In this document: positions 32,229 through 39,737 of the stretch, in pieces
Layout of the letters: every line of letters begins with the position of its first letter
How positions within the stretch are numbered: the stretch's first letter is position 1
Assembly: GCA_965229765.1 (NCBI GenBank)
Contig: CBDDJT010000004.1
Location: 1,240,001 to 1,304,000, forward strand
Length of the DNA stretch: 64,000 nucleotides
Source of the DNA: ASV31 sp965229765
Lineage (GTDB): Bacteria; Pseudomonadota; Alphaproteobacteria; Rhodobacterales; Rhodobacteraceae
Reading direction: 5' to 3'
Position numbers and translations under genes: made by a program
Notes under the pieces: generated by a model
Seen by the model: only the letters and a program-made list of their open reading frames with translations
What the model was told of the DNA's origin: nothing
Databases searched by the model: none

Positions 32229-33026
32229 ATGGATCTGAGCGACGCCTATGCCATCGGAGCCTACACGCCGGACTGGGACAGCTATCCTCCGCGCTGGACG
32301 GCCGAAGCCGCCGCGATGCGCGAAGCGCTGGGCGACAGGGCCGAACTGGACCTTGCCTATGGGGCAGGCGCGCGCAACCGATTTGACTTGTTTCATCCCG
32401 AAGGCAGTCCACGCGGGCTCGTGGTCTTCGTGCATGGCGGCTATTGGCGCGCCAACGACAAGTCGTCATGGTCGCAGCTTGCCGCCGGGCCGCTGGCGCG
32501 TGGCTGGGCCGTGGCGATGCCGTCCTACACGCTGGCGCCCGAGGCCCGGATCACCCGTATCCGGCAGGAAATCGCCGCGGCGGTCAACGCGGCGGCCGCG
32601 CGCGTGGCCGGTCCGCTTGTCGTGACCGGGCATTCCGCCGGTGGGCACCTGTCGGCGCGGATGCGCTGTCGCGACGGCGGGCTAGATGCGTCCGTGGCCT
32701 CTCGGTTGCGGCGGGTCGTCCCGATATCGCCGCTGTCGGACCTGCGCCCCCTGATGCAAACGGACATGAATACCGATCTGCGGCTCGACGCCGCCGAGGC
32801 CGAGGCCGAAAGCCCGGCATTGAAGACGGATCTCTTCGATGTCCAGACCGTGGTCTGGGTTGGTGCCGATGAACGCCCGGCCCTGCTGGATCAGGCTTAC
32901 TGGCTTGCGGACGCGTGGCCGCGCACCGAACTGACCGTGGTGCCGGGCAAACACCATTTCGACGTGATCGAGGCGATGCGGACGCCGGACGGCGCGCTGA
33001 CCGAGGCCCTGATCGGGGGGCTATGA
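32229..33026 (+). CDS. Alpha/beta hydrolase, kynurenine formamidase-like
   Basis: Alpha/beta hydrolase of 265 aa. The oxyanion motif HGGYWRANDKSSWSQLAAG and the nucleophile elbow GHSAGGHLSARM are those of arylformamidase-like carboxylesterases; the late GKHHFDVIEA carries the catalytic His, and DERP with the preceding Val-rich strand holds the Asp region. Such enzymes release formate from N-formylkynurenine, but close relatives act on other esters and amides, and no tryptophan-degradation genes are adjacent. It is divergent from gabD and converges with the next gene, the stop codons overlapping by six bases. Confidence 0.85.
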   Translation: MDLSDAYAIGAYTPDWDSYPPRWTAEAAAMREALGDRAELDLAYGAGARNRFDLFHPEGSPRGLVVFVHGGYWRANDKSSWSQLAAGPLARGWAVAMPSYTLAPEARITRIRQEIAAAVNAAAARVAGPLVVTGHSAGGHLSARMRCRDGGLDASVASRLRRVVPISPLSDLRPLMQTDMNTDLRLDAAEAEAESPALKTDLFDVQTVVWVGADERPALLDQAYWLADAWPRTELTVVPGKHHFDVIEAMRTPDGALTEALIGGL

Positions 33027-33614
33027 GCCGAAGGCCTCCAGCGCGCGATAATCAATGGCCTGAAGCAGCGGCACGATGGTCTCTGTGCCGGGGCCCTTGG
33101 CCCGAACCAGAATGCGTCCGTCGAGGACCGTTGACACCTGTCTGCCCTCGGCCAGGAACGTCTGGCGTCCCACGCGCACAAGCTCACCGGCGGTGGCGAG
33201 AAGGCCCGGATTCGAGAACAGGCCCGCCATGGCAGTTGCCATCGGGCTGTTGACGACAATGACAAGTGTCACGCTAAGGTCATCGCGCCGGTACACTGCC
33301 TCTGCCCCGATCCCGCCGCCCATCGCCGCTAGGCTGTCGGTCATATCGGCGTCGATCGTGCGGGTCCACCCGTCCGGCGCGTCTGGCAGGTACCCGACCA
33401 GCGCAGGCTGGGTGATTTCCAGCAAGAGCCGCCGGGCGTCCTCGATCCGTGCAAGCGCCTGGGGAAGGTTGCCATTGCGATAGGCGTCAACGGCGCGTTC
33501 CAGCGTGCCGCCGATCTCGTCGGCCATGACGGGGGCCGCAATCTGGCAGAGGCCGCCAAGCAAGGCGGAATAAAGCATCCTTTCAAGGCGGTGAAGGCAG
33601 GAGGATCGGGTCAT
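33021..33614 (-). CDS. Exported protein of unknown function coupled to the P1 peptidase
   Basis: Protein of 197 aa whose ATG overlaps the stop of the P1 peptidase gene (ATGA). A signal peptide ends at about residue 31 (LLGGLCQIAAPVMA), possibly from an internal Met at 13. The mature part begins with a helical TPR-like stretch (AVDAYRNGNLPQALARIEDARRLLLE), then a beta-rich domain containing VTLVIVVNSPMATAMAGLFSNPGL and REGRQVSTVLDGRILVRAKG-like strands. I do not recognise the family with confidence. It may be a periplasmic partner of the operon, but its role is unknown. Confidence 0.72.
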   Translation of the reverse strand: MTRSSCLHRLERMLYSALLGGLCQIAAPVMADEIGGTLERAVDAYRNGNLPQALARIEDARRLLLEITQPALVGYLPDAPDGWTRTIDADMTDSLAAMGGGIGAEAVYRRDDLSVTLVIVVNSPMATAMAGLFSNPGLLATAGELVRVGRQTFLAEGRQVSTVLDGRILVRAKGPGTETIVPLLQAIDYRALEAFGS

Positions 33615-34600
33615 TCGAACCGGTCCTGCCAGCAGGGCAGGGGGTTGCCCGGGATCGCGCGTGCCGCGTGGACCCCGCGGGCAATCGCGCGCGCCAGGCA
33701 GGTGGCCGCGGCGTGCCCCAGAAGCAGGCTGTCGGCAAGGGGGTCGTCCAGGGGGCGTGCGCCGGTCGCCGCCGCGAAGATCAGGTCGCCGTCCATCGGC
33801 GTGTGGCTGGGCACCACTGCGCGGGCCATGCCATCATGGGCGGCGACGGCCATGCGTTTGGCCGCTGCCTTGGTCAGGGCGGCATCCGTGGCGACGATGG
33901 CGATTGTCGTCGCACGGTGGCTGCCGAGCTTCGTCAGAAGCATGGCACGCGGATCGTGCCGGGGCGCCGGGCCGAGACCGCCGAACTCGTCGTCCTGTTC
34001 GAACGGGGCGGCCCAGAAATGCGGGCCGCCGTCCACGATCGCGCTGCCCAGAGCATTCACTGCCACCAAGGCGCCGACTGTATGGCCCGAAGGCAAGACC
34101 GCCGAGGCCGAGCCGAGCCCCCCCATCAGGTCGGCAGTGGTCGCGCCCGTGCCGGCGCCGATGCTGCCGATGGAAAAGCTGTCAGAGGCGTCTGTCAGCG
34201 CAGCGGCGCCCAAGGCGCGATAGGGGTTCACGGCCCAGTCCTTGGCCCCGCCGTTCAGCAGATCGAACAGGATCGCGGCTGGCACGATCGGCACGCGCTG
34301 GCCGCCCACGTCAAAGCCGCGCCCGGCGGCGCGCAGGGCGTCGGCCACGCCCGAAGCCGCGTCGAGCCCCAGCGCCGAGCCACCGGACAAGACAAGCGCA
34401 TCGACCGCTTCCACCGTGTTCTCGGGGGCGAGCAGGTCGGTTTCGCGGGTGCCGGGGGCACCGCCCATCACATGCACGGCGGCGACAAAGGGGGCATCGG
34501 CGGTCAGCACGGTGACCCCGGATTTCAGCGCGGCGTCATCGGCGTTGCCGACGCGCAGGCCCTCCACGTCGGTTATCAGGTTGCGGGGCCCGGGTCTCAT
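33611..34600 (-). CDS. P1 family (DmpA/BapA-type) aminopeptidase
   Basis: Ntn-type peptidase of 329 aa of the DmpA superfamily, which makes itself active by cutting its own chain. Family marks are ITDVEGLRVGNADD at the N-terminus, VLSGGSALGLDAASGV, and SGHTVGALVAVNALGSAIV, which leads to the autocleavage site. DmpA enzymes hydrolyse D-amino-acid or beta-amino-acid amides and peptides. The C-terminal block AVVPSHTPMDGDLIFAAATG is also typical. It sits in an SDR-cupin-peptidase-exported protein operon and overlaps the last gene by ATGA. Confidence 0.87.
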   Translation of the reverse strand: MRPGPRNLITDVEGLRVGNADDAALKSGVTVLTADAPFVAAVHVMGGAPGTRETDLLAPENTVEAVDALVLSGGSALGLDAASGVADALRAAGRGFDVGGQRVPIVPAAILFDLLNGGAKDWAVNPYRALGAAALTDASDSFSIGSIGAGTGATTADLMGGLGSASAVLPSGHTVGALVAVNALGSAIVDGGPHFWAAPFEQDDEFGGLGPAPRHDPRAMLLTKLGSHRATTIAIVATDAALTKAAAKRMAVAAHDGMARAVVPSHTPMDGDLIFAAATGARPLDDPLADSLLLGHAAATCLARAIARGVHAARAIPGNPLPCWQDRFE

Positions 34601-34664
34601 GGGTGCGGGCGCGGCGCCGGGCCGGCGGGGGCCGGGGCAACGGCTTGGGGTGCTGCCGGGGCCA

Positions 34665-35015
34665 TCAGATCGACACCTTCGTCACGGCGGTGGCGGGGTC
34701 GCCGGTGTTGGGCGTGCCGGCCGGCTCGATCAGCAGAAGATGCGCCTCGGACCGGGCGACGGGGCGATGCTCGACCCCCGCCGGCACCACGAACAGTTCC
34801 CCGGGGCCGAGCGTGACCGTGCGCTCGCGCATCTCGATGTCGATCTCGCCCGAGAGCACCAGAAAGAAGTCATCCGTGTCGGGGTGGCTGTGCCAGGTGA
34901 ACGCGCCCTCGACCCGCACGACCATGACGTCGTTGCCGTTGTAGCGGGCGACGATGTGCGGGTGCCAGAGACCGGGCACCTGCGCCAGCCTGTCGGCAAG
35001 GTTGACCGCGGTCAT
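34665..35015 (-). CDS. Single-domain cupin protein
   Basis: Small cupin of 116 aa. The metal-binding cupin motif 1 is visible as FTWHSHPDTDDFFLVLSGEIDIEM (His, His, Asp and Glu-type positions, read in two pieces) and motif 2 as LFVVPAGVEHRPVA. The ATG overlaps the stop of the SDR gene (ATGA). Such proteins are often isomerases, epimerases or dioxygenase-like enzymes, or bind small ligands. No specific substrate can be assigned; it acts in the same operon as the dehydrogenase and the peptidase. Confidence 0.85.
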   Translation of the reverse strand: MTAVNLADRLAQVPGLWHPHIVARYNGNDVMVVRVEGAFTWHSHPDTDDFFLVLSGEIDIEMRERTVTLGPGELFVVPAGVEHRPVARSEAHLLLIEPAGTPNTGDPATAVTKVSI

Positions 35016-35752
35016 ATGCAGCGCCCCCCGTCCACCTCCATCGCGACGCCGGTGACCATTCCGGCCTCGTCCGAGCACAGGAAGCAGGCTGCGTTGCCCA
35101 TGTCTTCGGGTGTGGAAAACCGACCGAGGGGGATCGTGGACAGAAACGCCTTTCGGCGTTCTGGGGTGTCCTCGCCCATGAAGCTGGCAAGAAGCGGCGT
35201 TTCGCCGGCCACCGGGGCGATGGAATTTACCCGCACACCGTGTGGGGCCAGTTCCACGGCCATTGTCTTTGTCGCGGTGATCATCCAGCCCTTTGATGCA
35301 TTGTACCAGTTGAGGTTCGGGCGCGGGCTGAGCCCCGCTGTCGATGCAACGTTCAGGATGGCGCCGGTGCCGCGTGCCTTCATGTGCGGCACAAGGTTGC
35401 GGGCGGTCAGGTAGACCGACTTGGCGTTGACGGCGAAAACGCGGTCGAACTGGTCTTCTGGCACATCCTCCATCGGCATGGGCAGGTGAGTGATGCCGGC
35501 ATTGTTTACAAGGATATCTACATGTCCGAAGGCCGAAAGCGCGGCCTCGGCCATTGCGCGGACGCTGTCGCGGTCGGCCACATCGGTTTGCTGGGCCAGT
35601 GCACCCGTATCCTCGGCCACCGTGCGAGCGGCATCGCTGTTGATGTCGGCTGCCATGACGCGGGCGCCTTCCGCGATGAATTTTCGCACGATCCCCGCCC
35701 CGAATCCGGAACCGCCACCCGTCACGACCGCCGTCTTTCCTTGCAATCTCAT
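35012..35752 (-). CDS. Short-chain dehydrogenase/reductase (SDR)
   Basis: Classical SDR of 246 aa, starting at the ATG at 35752 with GGAGG seven bases upstream. The cofactor motif is TGGGSGFGAGIVRKF; DIN at the end of the second strand suggests NAD rather than NADP; NNAG, then the catalytic Ser in NVASTAGL, Tyr and Lys in NWYNASKGW, and VNSIAPVAGETPL complete the set. The end EVDGGRCI is typical of glucose/3-ketoacyl-type SDRs. First gene of the operon with the cupin, the P1 peptidase and an exported protein. Substrate unknown. Confidence 0.92.
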   Translation of the reverse strand: MRLQGKTAVVTGGGSGFGAGIVRKFIAEGARVMAADINSDAARTVAEDTGALAQQTDVADRDSVRAMAEAALSAFGHVDILVNNAGITHLPMPMEDVPEDQFDRVFAVNAKSVYLTARNLVPHMKARGTGAILNVASTAGLSPRPNLNWYNASKGWMITATKTMAVELAPHGVRVNSIAPVAGETPLLASFMGEDTPERRKAFLSTIPLGRFSTPEDMGNAACFLCSDEAGMVTGVAMEVDGGRCI

Positions 35753-35999
35753 GCCAAGGCCTCCCTGTCTTGGCGCAGATTGCGGTGGCGTGGGCGGCGG
35801 TGCAAGGGGCGTCGCTGCCAAGGATCGCCAAACACCAACCGTCTGCCGTCAGATGTTCGAAGAAACGGATTTGTGGGCGCGCACGGGCACTGGCTTGGGC
35901 AGGTTTCCCGAGGTGTTGGGATTGGCTGCGCAGGCGGGGCTTGCCCCAACGCGCAGAAAGCGAAGCGCCCCAGCCGCTTGGCCCGCGCCCAAGGGACCT

Positions 36000-37112
36000 C
36001 TACATTGCGCTTGTGAGCGGTCCGGAGGCTTCGAAAGGGGGTCTCTTGTTCCGTGCAAGCCGCTGCACGAACCTGCGTTGCTGGCGCCCAGATGGAATTC
36101 TTCGGGCGCTGGGCTGCGCATCCGGTACACGGTCTGGAAAGATCATCCTGATCTCACGGTGCGCCGCCGGGCTTAGCGCCTTTTCCGTTTCCGTTCCAAA
36201 GTAGAGGGTTTCGGTGGGCGCGCCGTCTGCAAAGACGATTTCGTGGCGATCACAGAGAAAGTGCCAGTAGCTTAGCTGCGACCCGTCATCTTGCAGCGTG
36301 ATGCCGGGAAGCCCGACCAGACGATGCGCGGCGACAAGGGCATCAATGCCGTCGAACATCCTTGCCGCGACGGGTGAGCGCACAAGAAGCCGGTGATGAC
36401 GAGAGACGCGAAGCGGGCGTGTCGGCATCCCTTCTCCCAGCGCACCGGGGGAGATCATCACAGGGGCCAGCCGGGCCCTTGCATGGCAGCGACGGCCTCC
36501 GATCCAGCGGATCGGCTGAGCGCCGTTGTCCAGCGTATCGACGAGGCCACCCACGCGAAGGGTTTCCACGCGTTGTTCCCCGAATGGCGTCTGGATCAGG
36601 GTGCCATCGGCGAAGCAGACGGCATAGTCGAAAGCCTGGCGATCACCGGTCATGCCGCTGTAGCGGTCGCGATAGAGGCTGTTCAATTCGATCGACTGGA
36701 TCGGTGCCGCTTCGAGCGCGGTCTGGTCCGAATTGGCAGAGAATTCAGGTGCGAGGTACGTGTTGCCGGCCGTGTCCTGAAAGATCACCGCCGTAATCGT
36801 GTCGGTGGTGCCATCGGTATAGGTGATGGTGGCCTTGTAGACGGCGGTACCGTCAAAGGTCTGTTCCGGGCCGCCATCGATCGAGAAGGTTTCGACTGCG
36901 GCTTTTGCATCCTGGTCATATGAAATCTTCGAGCCGCCGGAGAAACCGGTGCTGCCGGGAGAGAATGTCTGGAAATCCCTGAAGAGCGGGTTCGCGGCAT
37001 CGCCAAAGACCAGACCTTCCAGCAGGTCCGCGTTTTCGGCGGTTTCGTTGCCCTCGGTCGGATCGATGATGGTTTGCACACCCAGTGGAATGACGTGGAA
37101 TTTCGTCGGCAT
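36000..37112 (-). CDS. Hint (hedgehog/intein)-domain protein
   Basis: Protein of 370 aa. Residues 1-160 form an uncharacterised strand-rich region (TFSIDGGPEQTFDGTAVYKA, TITYTDGTTDTITAVIF). The Hint module begins at the Cys of AVCFADGTLIQTPFGEQRVE and continues with LRVGGLVDTLDNGAQPIRWIGG, then PTRPLRVSRHHRLLV and a C-terminal part. Proteobacterial Hint_2 proteins often carry self-splicing-like domains after RTX or secreted modules; here the N-terminal part is short and without RTX repeats. No signal peptide is seen. The 247 bases after its stop hold nothing recognisable. It is divergent from the coiled-coil/AAA operon. Confidence 0.85.
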   Translation of the reverse strand: MPTKFHVIPLGVQTIIDPTEGNETAENADLLEGLVFGDAANPLFRDFQTFSPGSTGFSGGSKISYDQDAKAAVETFSIDGGPEQTFDGTAVYKATITYTDGTTDTITAVIFQDTAGNTYLAPEFSANSDQTALEAAPIQSIELNSLYRDRYSGMTGDRQAFDYAVCFADGTLIQTPFGEQRVETLRVGGLVDTLDNGAQPIRWIGGRRCHARARLAPVMISPGALGEGMPTRPLRVSRHHRLLVRSPVAARMFDGIDALVAAHRLVGLPGITLQDDGSQLSYWHFLCDRHEIVFADGAPTETLYFGTETEKALSPAAHREIRMIFPDRVPDAQPSARRIPSGRQQRRFVQRLARNKRPPFEASGPLTSAM

Positions 37113-37372
37113 TCGATACCCTCACCCAATGACCGCGCCCGCGCTGGCCACATCCTTGTGTTTCGCGGGAACGTGCGGCCGTAGGCGGTGGAATTGAGGG
37201 CAGGATTTTGGAACAAACCAAGAATTCCGATTGAATTGTCAGCACAGTCGCAACTTGACCGTTGCGTGGACAGGGCTTTCCTTGGCGTCACCAGTTTGCA
37301 AGAGTGATCTGGTACTGTGCGAGCCTGCGGCGCCCCCGGCGCATTCCGGCTGATTGTCCAAGGAGGATCCAG

Positions 37373-38449
37373 ATGGTGGATTTCGAGGTGCGAATTCGTC
37401 AGACCCAGCAAGAGATCGCGGCCGCCCAGGCGCGGATGGAAGAGGTGACGGGGCGCATCGCCGAGGCCGGCGCGCAGATCAAGTCTGGCGAGGCGGAGGT
37501 GCTCGATATCGAGGCCGCAACGCTGCAGGACGTGCAAAACCACACCGAGGCCATGAATGCGAACATCGCGGACCTGATCATGGGGCTGGACGATGTGACG
37601 GCCGCCTTCTCGAAGGATTTCGACGAGATGCGCAACAAGACGGCTTGGGAAGGGCTGGTCGGCGTATTCTCGCGACAACGCGCCGAATCCTTGCGCCAGG
37701 AACGCATCCGCACGGCCAGTATAGATGACAAGCTGCAGGATCTGATCGCCAAGTCCGACGTCATCGTGAAGCTGTTGCAGGGGCAGCTGGACCTTCTGGA
37801 AACCCAGCGCGGCAAGGTCGAGACGAACCTGACCGAAACACTTGATGCGCGCGAGGCGACCGTTGCCGAGCTTGAGGCCATTCGCACGCGCCTGTCAGAG
37901 CTTGACCCGTCGATCATCGAACTGGAGCGCAAGATCGAAGTCGAGCAGGACGCAGAGACGCGCACCCAGCTGGAAACCAAGCTGGCGCAGCTGAATACAC
38001 GCTACAATCGGGCGGTGCAGGCCGAGCAGGTGGCGCTGGCCAAGAGCCAGACGCTTGAGCGTTACATCGAGAAGGGCAAGACCTGGACCGACAGCCTGCA
38101 GAACCAGGCGGCCACACAGATGGTGCTGATCAACAAGCTGGAAACCGACACCAAGCAGCGGGTGGTTCTTTATGACGCTTTGACCAAGTCCTTGAAGACA
38201 GCGCAACAGCAGGACGTGGCGCATCGAATCAACGAGATTGGCGTGGAAACCGACAAGGAAGCGCAGGTCGCAATGGCGGCCATCGGCTCTGCCACCAACA
38301 AGCGGATGGCCGAAATGATGGAAGCGCACGAGGACCACATGGTATTCGCCCGAAAGGTGCTGGAAAAGAAGGCGGAGGCGGACGAACGCTTTGCGCGGCG
38401 CTTTGCCGAGATCGTCGAGAAGCACGACAAGAACCTTTACGGCGCCTGA
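37373..38449 (+). CDS. Long coiled-coil protein, TelA-like, first gene of the AAA operon
   Basis: Protein of 358 aa with AGGAGG six bases before its ATG. Nearly the whole chain is charged and helical, with heptad-like runs at about residues 5-75, 115-225 and 250-350 and no signal or membrane segment. The region from about 130 to 320 (KVETNLTETLDAREATVAEL, LETKLAQLNTRYNRAVQAEQ, QAATQMVLINKLETDTKQRV) recalls toxic-anion-resistance TelA proteins, including their Gln-rich late helices. The match is my judgement and is not certain. It heads a seven-gene block with a AAA+ ATPase and membrane proteins, so a cytoplasmic scaffold role is a reasonable guess. Confidence 0.8.
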   Translation: MVDFEVRIRQTQQEIAAAQARMEEVTGRIAEAGAQIKSGEAEVLDIEAATLQDVQNHTEAMNANIADLIMGLDDVTAAFSKDFDEMRNKTAWEGLVGVFSRQRAESLRQERIRTASIDDKLQDLIAKSDVIVKLLQGQLDLLETQRGKVETNLTETLDAREATVAELEAIRTRLSELDPSIIELERKIEVEQDAETRTQLETKLAQLNTRYNRAVQAEQVALAKSQTLERYIEKGKTWTDSLQNQAATQMVLINKLETDTKQRVVLYDALTKSLKTAQQQDVAHRINEIGVETDKEAQVAMAAIGSATNKRMAEMMEAHEDHMVFARKVLEKKAEADERFARRFAEIVEKHDKNLYGA

Positions 38450-38470
38450 CGGCGCAGGACCCCCGGGATC

Positions 38471-39619
38471 ATGTCCGACACCGATGCTTCCGTACCTCGC
38501 GAAACCACCGAAGTCGCGGGCATCGGCGATACCCGTGCCGCCCGGCGCTATTTCGCCAAGTTCGATGGAATCACGCGGCACCTGATCCGGGTGGCGGGCA
38601 CGATGGAGCGGGACGGCAGGCTGTCGCGCGCCGATATCGCTGTGATCGCAAGCTATGTGCAGGCGCTGGCGGCCAGTTTTCGCGCGCTTTCGATGAAATA
38701 CCTGATGACCGGGCGGGATACGGGGGTGTTCTTCGGCTCGCTGGCGATCGACCGGGTCGAGTCTGGCTTTCCAGTATTTCGTGAACTTCTGACCATGGCC
38801 AACGACGCCCAGCAGGCGGCGCGGCATCTGGCCGGGTCCGATACCTCGGAGGTGCTGAAGGAAAGGATGATCCGCCAGATCGTCGGAGACCTTGAGCTTC
38901 CGACGCGGCTGCAATTCGCCATGTCCCAGAGACTTTACTATGAGGCGCTGGCGCAGGGCGGTCCCTTCTTCTGGACCCAGAACGATCCCGTTGCGCTTTG
39001 GCTCGGTGAAGCCGACGGCGGCAGGCGCCGCTATCTCTTGCACTGGGCGTGCTATGACAGTCAGGTCAACCTGCCTGCGGTCTACCTGATGCATATAGAA
39101 GACAGCGGGCGCGAGGGGCTGGCCGCAGACCCTGCGCGCTGGGCAAGGCTGCAGGCGCATCTGATGGCGCAGTCGGTGTCGGGGCTGAAGCTGCTGACAA
39201 TTGCGCAGGGCATCGATACTGACTTCGACGATCTGCACCCCAAACGGCTGCGTCGTATCCACATTGGCCCGATGTACTCGGCAACGTTCACCGATCAGTC
39301 CGGGCCGCTGCGCAGCGTGCTGGAGCAGGCCGCGGCACCCGAGGGCGAGGATTGGGCCCTGGTCTGGACATTGGAAGAGCTTGAGAGCGAGCGAGTGCGT
39401 GAAGAGCGCGCGGGCTGGTTCGCCAGGGTCGAGCGCGAGATCTTCGCTCTGGACCCTTTCGCGGGCCGGGGTGCAGAGACCGGGGCCACCCGCACCGAAC
39501 GCGCTGTCATCCTGCCCGCGCGGCCCTATCAGGTTCTGGCCGAGCTCAACCCGGCCGGGTTCCGCTCTGTGACGCGCTATGTCGTGGCGCCCTCGGGGCA
39601 AGTGGTGGTGCACAGGTGA
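38471..39619 (+). CDS. Uncharacterised protein of the AAA operon
   Basis: Soluble protein of 382 aa, 21 bases after the coiled-coil gene, without a strong ribosome site. The N-terminal 150 residues are helical (RAARRYFAKFDGITRHLIRV, RADIAVIASYVQALAASFRA); the middle is mixed with aromatic pieces (GGPFFWTQNDPVALWLGEAD, LLHWACYDSQVNLPAVYLMH); the end is strand-rich (PARPYQVLAELNPAGFRS). No catalytic motif, signal or membrane segment is apparent. I do not recognise the family. Position suggests it works with the coiled-coil protein and the downstream ATPase. Confidence 0.8.
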   Translation: MSDTDASVPRETTEVAGIGDTRAARRYFAKFDGITRHLIRVAGTMERDGRLSRADIAVIASYVQALAASFRALSMKYLMTGRDTGVFFGSLAIDRVESGFPVFRELLTMANDAQQAARHLAGSDTSEVLKERMIRQIVGDLELPTRLQFAMSQRLYYEALAQGGPFFWTQNDPVALWLGEADGGRRRYLLHWACYDSQVNLPAVYLMHIEDSGREGLAADPARWARLQAHLMAQSVSGLKLLTIAQGIDTDFDDLHPKRLRRIHIGPMYSATFTDQSGPLRSVLEQAAAPEGEDWALVWTLEELESERVREERAGWFARVEREIFALDPFAGRGAETGATRTERAVILPARPYQVLAELNPAGFRSVTRYVVAPSGQVVVHR

Positions 39620-39696
39620 GCGCTTGCTTTCACAAGGGCGCGCCTGCGGCGCGACGGCTTTTTCTGGCGCGTCCCATGGGGCCGCGCGCTGCCTCT

Positions 39697-39723
39697 GGCG
39701 GGAATATTTTTTAACAGAAGAAG
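39697..39723 (+). promoter_or_regulatory. Conserved intergenic motif ahead of the AAA gene
   Basis: GGCGGGAATATTTT followed by AACAGAAGAAG ends 14 bases before the AAA+ start codon. It matches the motifs at 24621-24650 and 59227-59255 and, as at glcE, reads towards the start of the following gene. It lies in the 118-base gap that separates the AAA gene from the two upstream genes. Confidence 0.55.
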
Positions 39724-39737
39724 AATGGGGGCGCGGG

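Noticed and set aside
35753..35999. Small gene or RNA between the SDR and Hint genes
   Set aside because: No ribosome site, family motif or stable hairpin with U-run was seen in these 247 bases.
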